NCBI GenBank assembly: GCA_914767715.1
Contig: OU612069.1
Span: 20,457,387 to 20,521,386 of the forward strand
Source of the DNA: Membranipora membranacea
Taxonomy: Eukaryota; Bryozoa; Gymnolaemata; Cheilostomatida; Membraniporidae
Reading direction: 5' to 3'
Length of the DNA stretch: 64,000 bases
Part shown: positions 36,100-47,419 of the stretch, in pieces
Layout of the letters: each line of letters opens with the position of its first letter
How positions within the stretch are numbered: the first letter of the stretch is position 1
Notes under the pieces: generated by a model
What the model saw: only the letters and a program-made list of their open reading frames with translations
Told to the model about the DNA's origin: nothing
Databases searched by the model: none
Translations under genes and position numbers: made by a program

Positions 36100-38896
36100 T
36101 CACTGCCGTGATTTGTGTGCGTCATTGTAGGCTTTGGTCGACAGCTTGCATCTTTTGATTACAGACTTGGGCAGATCTGCTTCGTGAATTGGCGACAGTT
36201 TGTTCACTTTGATAGAGAGAATCGAGTTAATACTGTCCGAATTCAGGCGATTCCGTGCCTCAGTGTGGACTGCTTTGAGCAGGCTGAACAGGCGTTCAGT
36301 GGCACTGTTAGAATTGGGTGTTGAGAGGAGGTTTGGGAGTAGGCTATTAAGGAGGGGTTTATCTGTGCATGCGATAGCAAAGAACTCATCTGTTGGGAAC
36401 TGTGTGTCTTCATCTCGATACCGCGTGCAGATTAGCACTCTCACTTCAACCTTCAGCTGTGCTGCATCGAGCTTCTCTATTATAACATCTCCGGCGACAT
36501 ATTCTAGCAGTCGCATGACTGAAAGTGAGAGAGAGTGTCATTTTCATTAGTTAATTTGCCTCAAAGGAATGGTAATAAAGCAAACCTAAGTGATACATCA
36601 TAACTATCGTATTTGAAGGTTGTAAAGGCTACCGATCACCTGACCTAAAACTTTTGCTCCGCAGACCTAATAATGCCCAAAATTTCAATACACAATAACA
36701 GTAATTGAACAGTAAGAAGCCGACTCACAATCAGACACTGATGTCTTTGACAGAGTTGGAGGGTAGAGACGTGAGAACAACAGCATCTGCTTGAATGGGA
36801 GAGTCTTGATCATCTTCTCCACAAACTTCTGTATCCAGTCTGTGCAGCACTGGATAATAGCAGCGATGGAGTCTGGAGATTGATCGTCTCTGAGGCCGGC
36901 TATGGCAATTCTACACTTCTCACCAATGTCCCTGTCATTAGGGGGCAGGAAGGCCACATCTTCGTCCATGACCTTAGTCTCTAACACCTGGATCACCTCT
37001 TCCGGCGCCATGACTCTGCCAAGTAGTTTGCGCATGAGGCTCTCTGTTGTGCTGTGTGCACAATTGATTATGTGCTTCTCACTCTGTGAAACAATAACAG
37101 AAATAACAACGTGAGTGTGAGATAAAAAAAACTTCGTTCCCATAAAATATTGAGGCAGGTACGGGTCAGATGTTTTAATTTCTCCATTTTTGGTCAGATT
37201 GTCACAATAATATTAATGGCTGTGTTGGGGAAAGTACCAAATCCCCCCCACACCGAGGAGAACTCTGAAGCTTTGTCAAATTATTGAACAAGTAAATTGA
37301 ATTGCCCATACCTGAAACACTTTGTTGTATGCGTCAACGCCGCCGAAAGAGGAGAATAGGCAGAGTCTGTACTTCTGACAGGGTTTCCAGGATAGCCTTC
37401 ACCTTCCCTTTGTTCCAATCTGGGTGATCACGGAAGTAGCCCAAAAACGACTGGTAGTGGTTGATGAGCCGGGTGATGAATGGCCTCATGGAGAGCCATC
37501 GTGTTGGGCAATGCTTGATGATCGCCGAGTACTCAAGATCATCATGGAACGAGAAGTAGGTTTTAAACTCCTCCACTCTCTTCGAGCTGCAACAAACATC
37601 ATTGTGAGCGATCAATTACTAGCTAGGTTGGCTAGGTTGGTAGATTTTGACTGTGATTACTGTGACAGGTAGGCTACTGAGTTGGGTACAGTATTGAGAG
37701 TTATCTGCTCTCTTTGTGGGAGTGGGTAAATCGGTTCAAAAACGTTAGCATAATCTATGATTGAAACATACAGGTACTGACTAAACTCTGTATTATAATG
37801 GGGTACAATAAACTTTGTCTGCACTCTAATGCACCTTTTATCGAAGTGGTAGAATATATCCACCAGAAGGTCATCTACGCTCATCGCCAGGCCCTTCATA
37901 GCTGCCACATTGCAAAGATTAGTTAAATGGCAGATACACCCTAGATCCATCACACTCGCATTCTTCTTCCGTATGAGCGCCATGACACCTTTGTGTTTCC
38001 CCTTTATAACGTTGCAGTTGTCACTCTCAAATGACATCACATTTCCCTAAGGAAGATTACTCTCACTACAAAAACAAACAAAAAGCAAGTGTGCGATGAA
38101 TTAATGTCTAGATTTATCCCCAACATCATTTCTAACTAGTGCTGCAAAATGATTTTATTTTTTTATTTTAGCCTAGGCTTACCGAAATCTTCATCTCTAT
38201 TGCTTTGGGGCTGACCAGTCACAAGGCTGCCAAGAATTTATCAAAGTACATGTATATTGGTATGCTTTACTGCACTGATGGACTGCCTAGGTTTCAATTG
38301 GTTTGTCATGACAGTCAATCAACTTTATTATGGGGTGAGCAGCCGCGTGTGATGGCCCATTAGTGCACACAAGGACAATGCTACCTTTGGCATGTCAGTC
38401 AATCAACAACCAACTACAGCTCTAACCACAAACAACCAAATACAGCATGCTGACAAAGCAATAAAAAATAAGGCCAAGAGAAACAGTATACAGCATAAAG
38501 CTATTAGTAATAGCTTTATGGTATACAGCCCTACTTCTAACCAAATTTTAAAAGCCCTGTGATTACACTGACACACATTACTAAGTGATCACAGTGGAAA
38601 AATACCTGAACAATGTGTCCAGTAGATAGAAGATGTGCGCAACAGTTCCAGCAAGGCACTCCAATAGCGTCACAAACACAGTTCTGCTTCTAGACAGTTC
38701 ACATTATAGTATCTGGCCATGATACCCAGCACCTTGTCTTGACGGGAGATACTCTCGTCAATCATGAGGGAGAATGGGTGTGCTTGAAGATGTGCCATTA
38801 CCTCGTCAACGTAGTGACCCTCTATGGTCTTCGCTACCTGTGTGCATTTGGTGGCAGCACACGTCAGTGCTTGGACGATCTTACTATCGATGTAAC
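36100..38896 (-). pseudogene. hAT/ZMYM-like transposase gene with introns and a frameshift
   Basis: Five exons on the minus strand show hAT-family transposase features: 38606-38896, 37835-38046, 37373-37586, 36729-37083, 36100-38518 is not implied; the last exon is 36100-36518. The first has HPFSLMIDES..KVLGIMARYYN, matching the catalytic-core start (FSLMIDES). The second has FESDNCNVIKGKH and GCICHLTNLCNVAA. The third has HCPTRWLSM. The last has NSATERLFSLLKAVHTEARN, the hAT C-terminal dimerisation block. The last four exons join in frame through GT-AG introns. In the first exon the frame breaks near 38690: the next homologous-looking segment (TLLECLAGTVAHIFYLLDTL) is in another frame, and its phase does not match the second exon, so a further exon may be missing. 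The N-terminal zinc-finger exons are not seen; a LINE fragment starts immediately upstream. It is a decaying transposon or a once-domesticated copy. Confidence 0.75.
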
Positions 38897-38921
38897 CTGC
38901 AAATAATGACAATGACAATGT

Positions 38922-39840
38922 TTAGATATCAATGCGGGTTGTGTCTTCTGTGACAAGCATGACGGCGTTGCAACATGAATATGCAGTGCAAAAAACCGGA
39001 CTGCAATAAAGACATATTAGATGGTTCTCATTTAAAAATATCTGAATATTAATATGCTTTTCAAATATCTTAGAAAGAACGGGTAACACTGATATACGTC
39101 TATAATTTCCTGGGTCATCTTTTGACCCTGAACCAAAAATAGGGGTTACGCGAGCAATTTTCAAGACTTTCGGATATTCTTCTCTCATCTAAAATTCTAT
39201 TGAAAATATCTGTGAGCACTGGACCTACGTAGGGAAATGTTTTTTTTAACATCCAAACTGTAATCTGGTCAGGACCAGTGCTTTTGCCCATGGGTATTGA
39301 TTTTAGAAGCTTATGCAATGTGACTGTTGTTTATTTTGGAAATTGTTTCAAACTTTGTTGGCGGTAATTTGGTAAAGTACTAGAAAAATCGGAAATCAAA
39401 GAAAAATCTTTTGATAGCTTCACAGCGATAGATGTAAAATGCTCGTTCAAATTACTGCTAGAAATATCAGCAACATTGTCCATGTAAGTTTCAGTTTTGT
39501 TCCTGATATTTGACACATTCCACAATGATTTGGTTTTTATGGCCATTGAAATTTTCAACCAGTTTTGTCATGGTAGTGACTAAGTTTCTCTCAGTTTTAT
39601 AAAAATCCCATAAATTTTGAGATTTATACTGGTCTCTTAGTCTCATGGTTTCGACATCAATCAATATGTTATATTTGAGAAAGTTTCATTGAAATTCTCT
39701 ATGACATTGGTCAATGTTGCTGTAGCCTAGAGATTGGTGCCAGTCAACATTGCTGAAATATTGGTGTATATTTTCATCGGTAAAATTTGCTATAATCGTT
39801 GAAATTTATTTTAATTCTTTTTTCTGATTTAACTTAACCC
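38922..39840 (-). mobile_element. Decayed non-LTR retrotransposon fragment (Jockey/CR1-like RT)
   Basis: In three minus-strand frames, reading from about 39560 downwards, pieces of a LINE reverse transcriptase appear: KSIPMGKSTGPDQITVWMLK, then KIARVTPIFGSGSKDDPGNY and ISVLPVLSKIFEKHI. These are the N-terminal fingers blocks of Jockey/CR1-type RTs (GPD, KP..K...NYRPIS). Frames shift at least twice, and the catalytic FADD part is missing. AT-rich sequence up to about 39840 probably belongs to the same insertion. Confidence 0.75.
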
Positions 39841-40234
39841 TTTTTTTGTATTGCTATATCTGTACATGGACCAATTATCTGGATGTTGCTAGCAACTGAA
39901 TAATCTTTTTGAGTTCATACTCTTCTATATTCTATTTGTGCTCTATGAAACAAAGTAATTATAGTCATTTGTCACAGAAAGCATTTCATAATTGAGAGCA
40001 TATAACAATGGACAAACATTTGATAGACAACAGTAGTGCAACTGCAAAAATAGCGTTTCATAATATCATACATAAATAAAACATTGTTACACAGAATTCT
40101 CGCCAAAATTTACTTACAAATATTAGATTAATCCACTTTCTAAATTGAGACCGGTATAGTTAGGCCAGAAGCAGCCTAGCTCTAAGTGCTCTAAAAAAAA
40201 ATGGCACGGACAATTTTTGATGGCAGGAAAAAAA

Positions 40235-41090
40235 CAAGTGTTTCTAGGGTAAAAAAGTGTGCTGAATCCAAAAATGAGGGTGTACCCAGTTGTATTGGTC
40301 ATTGTCAGCGGCAGCATATGCCACATCTTTTACAAATTCTCATTTAGTTAGTTAAAATTGTAGTGTTTGATACAGTCAACGGTCAACAGAGAACAAGAAT
40401 AATATGTTTCTACAGTAAAAAAGTGTGCTGAATCCAAAAATGAGGGTGTACCTGGTTGTAGGGGTCATCATCAGCGGCAGCGTGGCAGTATATGGCAGCA
40501 TGTCCCAAAATTTTCAGCCAAGCGCTTTTAGTTCGTGAATAATTTAGTGTTTGATACAGCCAACAGAGAACAAGAATATATATGTTTCTAGGGTAAAAAA
40601 GTGTGCTGAATTCAAATATGAGGGTGTATCGAGCTGTATCAGTCATTGTCAGCGGCAGCGTGGGAGCAAATCCGACTTTTTTTTACAAATTCGCTTCTAC
40701 TTAGTGAAAATTGTGGCATTTGATACAGTCAACGGTCAACAGAGAACAAGATTAATATGTTTCTAGTGTAAAAAAGTGTGCTGAATCCAAAAATGAGGGT
40801 GTTCCAGGTTATAGTGGTCATCATCAGCGGCAGCGTGGCAGTATATGACAGCATATCCCAAATTATTCAATAAAGAGCTTTAAGTTAGTGAAGATTTTAG
40901 TGTTCGATACAGCCAACAGAGAACGAGAATATAAATGTTTCTAGGGTAAAAAAGGGTGCTGAATTAACAAATAAGGGAGTACCCGGTTGTATCAGTCATT
41001 GTCAGCGGCAGCATCTCACAAATTTTTCACAAAATCACTTTTAGTTAGTGAAAATTGTAGTATTTTTTGTTACAGTCAACAAGAACTTTT
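40235..41090. repeat. About 175-bp subterminal tandem repeat, five copies
   Basis: The phrase TTTCTAGGGTAAAAAAGTGT followed by GCTGAATCCAAAAATGAGGG and GTCAGCGGCAGC recurs near 40241, 40407, 40585, 40759 and 40938. Copies are moderately diverged. The first copy overlaps the inner part of the left terminal inverted repeat, so the array probably grew from it. Such subterminal arrays often carry transposase-binding sites; that role is inferred. Confidence 0.85.
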
Positions 41091-41099
41091 ATTATTTGG

Positions 41100-43593
41100 T
41101 CACTCATTTTCCTCATCCTCATCATCCTCGTCTCCGCCAGCCTCCTCCTCCTCATCAAGACTGTTCTCTCTGAACGCTGTATTTGCAGCTTGCTTCAAAG
41201 CAAGTGCTGTTTCGAGCCTAATAATTGAGTCATAGCTGCAAGAATGACCAAATCCATGAATAAGTTTGGCTAGCAATTTAGACCCAGTCATATGCCTCAC
41301 TGTTAGGCCGATGGCTAAAGACTTAGGAGTAACAGCAGCACCTTTGGAGCTTAGCTGTACAATGTCTTGGGCTAAGCTGAGAATTTTTAGGCGAACAGAG
41401 GCGTCCAAATTATAGTAGGTGTTCCAGTCACAGACCACATCAGCATGACCTGTCGTCATAGCGAGAAAATTAAATAGTGGTGGCGGAACAAATTCGACAC
41501 AGGCCTCAGCGTTAAGGTTGTCTGCAGTAGGTGGCCAGGGGATCTTGACTTTTTTGGTTTGAACTATATACAAACGGAGTGAAATTGCTGCCTGATTGAG
41601 TTGATATTGATTGGATTGGGTTACACTATTGAAAGGGATTTCCTCATCACATGAGCTGGCAGTGTCGACCTCGCTCAAGAGGCTGGATGTATTTGTGAGT
41701 ACTGATGTATCAGTCACTAAATCAGACAAAAACTGCATTGCTGCTCGTCACTATATCACCATGTGAGGGATCAGAGGCTTGATGAAAACTAAGGCGGCCT
41801 TTAAACTCTCTCTTCAGGCGGTAGACAAAAGCTTTTCGGCTGTAAAAAGATGATATCTTTGTCTTAAAGCACAATAGATGTTAGTCCGAGGAAGAAAAAG
41901 ATTTTGACATAACTTTTCATATTTTTTTAATTAATCCTAATCTAACAAGGCCAAAGTTTGATCAATGCATTTGAGTGTTCTCAAAACCGCAGGTTGATAA
42001 TGCTTGCACAATGCAACTTCAACCTGGGAACCCCAGTCTCGCAAGATTTTATCGCCCTGATCTCACTGGGAATTCCAGGAAATTGCATTGTGGGATACTA
42101 GTATATATAAATATATATCATAGTCTTACCTGGTCTCATCTTCTCTGTTATCTCTACGTAGTTTATTATATAAGCCAAGTAAATCAGATACAGTGTAAGA
42201 ACCCTTCTCGCGCTCTATCTTTGAGCTAACCAGGTCCTCAAGTTGTTGCCATGATGCAGATCTCACAAAGCGAGCTTTTGATTTAGATCTAAAACAATTG
42301 GTATAACAATTTTACAGCACTTCATATGAACTCATCTCTACACCCAAGTGAACTTGTTAACAATTTTCAAAGAGGGACAGCATAGGAATGTAACACACAT
42401 GATGTTGAGCCAGACAAATGACAATGATAAGTGGCAAACAGATTTTATGGTTTGTACCTGAGCTGGTTCGTGACAGTTGCGATATAATTCTTGTGGCATG
42501 CACGATGATATCTCATTTCACGGGCAACAGGATCTCCTAACTGAAAACTTGACAACAGCTTTGTGTTATTCTTGGCTTCTGCGGCAGGAAGTAAACCCCC
42601 TAAATAGAAGGATAATATTTTTGAAAGCTGGCTCTCTCACTGATATATCATTCGTCTCCAGATAGTTATGATTGATGCAGCTTAGATCATACAACACATG
42701 TAATTGAAAAAGTTCCCTCAATTAATCAACAATTCAACCCTACAGAGTCTGCAGAAGGCAGAATAAAACCTGAGATTATGATGTAGCAGTTTATTGTACT
42801 TACCAGCATCTAAAGTCTCAGCTCTAGAGGTCGGTAGTTTCTTGCGGTTTTTGTACTTCTCCTTATTGCATATGACACAGGTAGAAGAGAATGTCTGAGG
42901 CTTACTAGTACTCGGTTCTGAAGACCTGAGTTTCTTTGGGCTCGGCAAATTGGCTCCATCCTCATTCTTAAAAACAGGATATTATTAGAGCAGGGTTAAT
43001 GAGTAGCAATTACAAAGGTCAATCAATCAAGACTGAAAAAAATTGAAGGCATCTCAGATTTTCCAACTATGATTTAATTCAGTGTTGTGATCATTCTGTG
43101 ATAAATAATAGAGTTCTATCAAGGAGTAAAAGTCTTTTACTCCTTGATAGAACTCTCTTATTTATCACAGAATGATCTTCTTGGCCCAAACACTATCTCT
43201 GACTGAGAGCAACGTCACACAAAGTTTCATATCGGTTCAAACAAAGCGACACAAGGTGGTCTTCCATACAGCACCGTGGTCATCAATTAATACCTTGAGA
43301 GTAAATCCTGAATCATGAGCATGTTCTATACATACCTTTCTCTTCATGGCACTTTCCTTGGCTCTTTCTAGCTTGGATTTAGAAAATCTGAACATACAAA
43401 GACGATGGTATTTATAGGTACTACATTCATCCATTGTCATTGTCAATAGATATTTGGCAATGAAGCATTCCGGCTCTTTCCCAGTTTTCACCCACTCTTT
43501 AGCCACATATTTGAGTTCAGCAAGCTTTGAGGCTGACAAAACAACACTCTCGGCTGCTTCATCTACTTTCTCATAGTGAATAATACACTCCAT
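41100..43593 (-). CDS. Transposon-borne spliced gene of an unassigned family (possible transposase or accessory protein)
   Basis: Minus-strand exons 43336-43593, 42804-42966, 42458-42599, 42130-42288 and 41100-41839 join in phase with GT-AG introns. The first exon starts at ATG 43593 (MECIIHYEKVDEAAES) and ends YKYHRLCMFRFSKSKLERAK. The second carries STCVICNKEKYKNRKKLP, a C-x2-C finger-like motif. The third has DPVAREMRYHRACHKNYI, a Cys/His block. The fourth has SKIEREKGSYTVSDLLGLYN. The last exon starts RKAFVYRLKREF, but that frame stops at 41722; the next frame opens at ATG 41738 and gives a 212-residue block with EFVPPPLFNFLAM, TPKSLAIGLTVRHMTGSK and an acidic tail. I recall similar proteins as uncharacterised multicopy families in invertebrate genomes; that is memory, not a search. 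The gene lies within terminal inverted repeats, so it probably belongs to the element. One frameshift separates the two parts. Confidence 0.62.
43089..43177. repeat. 89-bp near-perfect palindrome
   Basis: The arms 43089-43132 and 43134-43177 (44 bp each) are reverse complements with one mismatch and a single central base. The arms begin GATCATTCTGTGATAAATAA and end GGAGTAAAAG. It lies in the first intron of the transposon-borne gene. A phrase GGAGTAAAAG also occurs near 22630 beside GAGCTCCTTTG, so it may belong to a dispersed foldback family. No target duplication is visible. Confidence 0.8.
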
Positions 43594-44033
43594 AATGTTA
43601 GTCAAAGTGACACCGTCATTTTGTTAGACATGTTCATGCTTCCTTGTATTATGTCCTCTGCTAAAGCATGAGAGTTAAATTCAACAAAGGCTGGGCGTAA
43701 GTCAATAGCACCGTACAAAGATGCATTATTAATATTTGCTATGTCAATGCCAAATTCAAGTTGATGTGATTGAGTATTTTATAAATAGATTTCTTTATTA
43801 TCACACTGATGATTGGTCCTCTATACAAGTAGGTCAGCTTGAGGATTTATGTTCTCTTCATTTAAATTGAAAACGAATTGCCATTTATTTTCAAAATATG
43901 AGCACTACAACTGGGTACATCCGGTGAATTTTACAGAACATATATTGATGTAGTATAAAAAGTGATCAGAATCCTGCCATCAAATATTGTCCGTGCCATA
44001 ACAACTTAGGCTATAGCTGCTTCTGGCCTAAGT

Positions 44034-45060
44034 ATATAAATCGTAGTTATGAATAAACCAGCGTCAGCTGAAACAATAATGCAAAAAGTTAAGTTCATTT
44101 CAGGATATCAGATAATAACAGATTACATACATATACGGCAGCAAATTCATACTACAAATCACAGCAGCAAAATAATACCACAAAGATATCATTAACAGAT
44201 TATAATTCTAATAAGGCAGACAAAATTTAACATTAACTTACTGATAAATTATAAGCAACCAGCTAACTGACGTGGTTGGTGGCTTGTGTGGCTAGTGTTA
44301 CAGACATGACTAACTGTTCCCTATAATTATACAGTTGCCATTACTATTGTGCAAACGCGCAGTTACAATAATAGATAATAATGAAATAAGGACATGAAAT
44401 TTCCACAGCTTGATTACATTATAATTTTACAAGTTCTTGTGTGATACAACAATATCGTTCTCGTAAAAACAACTTACATCTTAGAATAGTTGGTATAGCC
44501 GATAGTTTAAAATAGTGAGAACCATTGTCATAGTAGTAATGACGGTAAGCAAAAATGACGGAGTCTGTAAAATCTCCTCGTAAAGTAAATCAACAGTCAA
44601 CAACTTGCCACCCTGGCTTTCAAATGCCAAGTGAGGTTAATTGGCTCAAATGGCTCATGTGGAGACAATTTAGGGAAGACAACTCTGAATACAATGACTT
44701 AAAAATGATCACTTAAAGAGTATTTCAGAACTAAGCTAGAACGAACATTGGCTAGTTGGTTGCTGGTAGATGTGATCAATGATAGATTCTGAATTTTCTG
44801 CAATTCTTGTAAACTCCTTTCTTAGTTGTGTAAGTCGCTGTGAGTTTATGACACTATCTGGTAAAACCAAAAAAATCTTGTATAATTTTAGCAATGGGGT
44901 TTAAATGTAAATTAAGAGTAATAGATGTTCAAAGAAAGTAAATAAAAGCATGGGTCGACTAACTGGTCTGTGACTGGAGTGGCGGCCAACCCTCCAACTA
45001 ATTACAAAAACACCACACGAACATCATCAAAAGCCCAGACAAAACGTGCCAACAGTACCC
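44034..45060. other. AT-rich spacer, no gene seen
   Basis: No exon recognised between the DNA element and the LINE fragment. Frames are short. Confidence 0.35.
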
Positions 45061-45061
45061 G

Positions 45062-46360
45062 CTATCCACCGTGCGACCAGAGACGCTCCGCCAGCACAAC
45101 TGTGAGATCGCACCCTGGCCCCATCTGAACTCCCAAAAGGTACTTGTTGAACAAGGCTATGCCATTACTCAACAGCATTTTTTGTAGAGTCTGTGTTGGT
45201 TGTAGTTGGCTATCACTCGCGTGGTCCCAAAACTCTAATCTGTATATCAAATGAGGATAGAAAAAGCTGTAATATATGTCAATCATTGACTTTTGGTCAA
45301 TGGCTGGACCGACTGCTCGCATCATCATCAAAGTTAAATTTAACTTGTTTTTTACGCTTTTAGTATGGTCATGGGAAGTTATGTTGGAGTCTAGCTCAAG
45401 TGCTAAAAATTTCTCTTTTGAAATAGAGCTCCCGAATTTGAGCTTCAGGGTTAACATTTTTTTTTGGGTTTTCTCATAGTTTATAACAAAACGGTCATCA
45501 ATAGGGGGAACAGTTTACAATAGGGGGACAGTTTACACTAAGGGGGGGGACAGTTTACAATAGGGTGGATGGTTTACAATAGGGGAGGGCAGTTTACAAT
45601 AGCCCTGTTCTTATTGTAAAGTGTCCCCGGGATAGTTTACATTATTGTAAACTGTCCCGGGGTTGTTTTCGCGCGGGGGACAGTTTACAATACTACACCG
45701 TTGCTAATAAAAAAGGTCATTAATATGACTTAAAAATAAATGTGACCCGAAAACCCGAACCCCGGGGAACACCAATCTTGACGTGTATTAAACCTTACTT
45801 AACATCATTTACCAAGACCAACTGTTTTTATTTATAAGAAAATTTTCTAATAGTCGACAAGAGGGAGAAGTAAATCCAAAAAATTCAGTTTACTGATAAG
45901 AATGCCGTGATTTATTATATCAATAGTTTTGAGAAATCTAAAAACACACCCTGGGTGATACCTCTATCATTAAAATTCTTGTAAAGTTGTTGCATTATAA
46001 TATTGATTGCATCAGTTGTACTGCGCTTTGATCTAAAGCAAAATTGGTAAGTGAGTATGAGTATAGGTGTGGGTATATTTTTGAACGCCAGCTACTTTCT
46101 GATTTGCATCGAGAGGAGTTTTTCTAAAACTTTCAATGTCAAATTTAAAATTGAAATTGGTCTGTAATTATTATTCATAAAGATTGATTCATAAGAATTA
46201 ACTTTGACAAATTGCCTACAATTACTTAGAAAGGAATAAGTGAGTTGTATTGATGGCTCACTAAATTTAAAAAAGTGCCATTTCGAAACTAAAATTCAAT
46301 GATTTATGGTTTCGAAAGATATTGCCTAAGCTTAATCGCTTTTATTTAATCTTTTATTAT
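45062..46360 (-). mobile_element. Second decayed LINE (Jockey/CR1-like), RT palm and thumb pieces
   Basis: On the minus strand, reading down from about 46200: NYRPISILNLTLKVLEKLLS, a stop-interrupted stretch, then QFCFRSKRSTTDAINIIMQQ and ITQGVFLDFSKTIDIINHGI. This is RT domain 2 into motif A, with FLDFSKTID where FLDFSKAFD is usual. After a G-rich insertion the C-terminal RT part follows at 45457-45062, with LELDSNITSHDHTKSVKNKL and IDIYYSFFYPHLIY. The order fits one minus-strand copy whose middle is lost. It is separate from the fragment at 38.9-39.8 kb, because both contain the NYR region. Confidence 0.8.
45500..45690. repeat. G-rich direct and inverted repeat inside the LINE (GGGACAGTTTACAATAG)
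   Basis: Five or more direct copies of about 20 bp with core GGACAGTTTACAATAGGG or variants lie at 45505-45605. Two inverted copies (TTATTGTAAAGTGTCCCC, ATTGTAAACTGTCCCGGGG) follow at 45612-45662, then one more direct copy to about 45690. The block can form a long snapback hairpin and interrupts the LINE coding remnants. Confidence 0.8.
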
Positions 46361-46798
46361 ATCATTTCTAGAAAATCTTCGATTGCCAATATTAAAATTT
46401 TTAGAAGGATCTGAAAATTCTTTGCTTCAAGTTCCAGAGTTCCATAGAGAGTTGTGCGCAATTTTGAATGACCAGTGGTATGAATACACAGGTAAGCAAG
46501 CATAAAACATCCCAAACCTAATCCTACAACTAGATATAGAACATTTAAAAAATGTTTCTCCAATGCTATTGAGAAAGCTTATAAAAGATCATTTTTAAAA
46601 AAGATTTGAAGGACGCAAAGACAACACATCCGGAGACAGAAATTAATTACAGATCTAATTTATGACAAGAACACTGATGATGTACAAAATTTGACAGCAG
46701 CAAGAAGTTGGCTGAATTTTGACCATAACTTATCTGCGGAGGCATTAGCACTATAGAATAGTTGATTAACTCGGACAAATTCTGCTTTAAAATGTTTT

Positions 46799-46920
46799 CC
46801 TTCCATTGTGTGTAATTGGTGATAAAATACTCAGGTGCTTGTGGCTTGGTACAAAGCTTGATGAGACAGTTAAAGACAGTCTTTTGTGTGCTAGGGGCTG
46901 GTGAAGGTCGGATATAGTTA
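46799..46920 (-). other. Coding-like repeated segment, copy 1
   Basis: On the minus strand this reads YIRPSPAPSTQKTVFNCLIK followed by LCTKPQAPEYFITNYTQWKE. About 500 bp further on, 47295-47419 encodes nearly the same peptide in the same orientation. Many differences between copies are silent or conservative, which suggests past protein-level selection. I do not recognise the protein. It may be an exon of a transposon gene. Confidence 0.45.
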
Positions 46921-47294
46921 GTGAACACATCAAAATACAAGTATAACCTGATCGTGGTGGACTAAACATTACACAGCGCAACTTCCTACTGTTGAGACCG
47001 CCGTGATTTGGTGAATGCTTCAGAGAACATCACGTTTACATCTTTTAAAACTATCAAGCAACAGTGAAGAATAATGGGGGTTGCACTCAGCACATCAGAA
47101 TGGCATTCAGGCCGCCAAATAATGAGGAGATCACACCCTTATCCATAAACCGTGCGTCCAAAAAAAGCCTACTTGCCTGATTGATTTTTAGTAACCTTCA
47201 TTACAATGCTATTTTTCCTAACAGTACCTTGCATTAGAATTTAGAATAATACTTAATACTTATAAATAATACTAAAAATCAGTTAATTTATTGT

Positions 47295-47419
47295 TTTCCT
47301 TCAATTTAGTGTAATTGGTGACAAAATACTCAGGTGCTTGTGGCTTGGTACAAATGTTGATGATGCAGTTAAGGACAGTTTTTTGTGTGCTAGGGGCTGG
47401 TGAAGGTTGGATATAGTTA
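47295..47419 (-). other. Coding-like repeated segment, copy 2
   Basis: Minus-strand reading: YIQPSPAPSTQKTVLNCIIN followed by ICTKPQAPEYFVTNYTKLKE. It is a diverged duplicate of 46799-46920 with conservative changes (F/L, L/I, I/V) and no gap. Nothing else coding is recognised around it. Confidence 0.45.

Larger units (their letters stand above)
40161..44030. mobile_element. 3.87-kb DNA element with long terminal inverted repeats and a spliced gene
   Basis: The left end (40161, TAGGCCAGAAGCAGC) is repeated in reverse complement at the right end (44030). The similarity continues inward through TGGCACGGACAAT, TTTGATGGCAGGA and GTACCCAGTTGTA, to about 40304 on the left and 43895 on the right, at matching spacing (about 120 and 113 bp between the same landmarks). 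Both ends are followed on the outside by the same triplet AGT (40158-40160 and 44031-44033), a possible 3-bp target duplication that could be chance. Inside are a ~175-bp tandem repeat next to the left end and a five-exon gene on the minus strand. The structure is that of a cut-and-paste DNA transposon. I cannot place it in a superfamily. Confidence 0.7.

Noticed and set aside
38922-46360. The two LINE fragments as one LINE split by the 40161-44030 element
   Set aside because: Both contain the NYRPIS-type fingers region, and their order on the minus strand is wrong for a single split copy.
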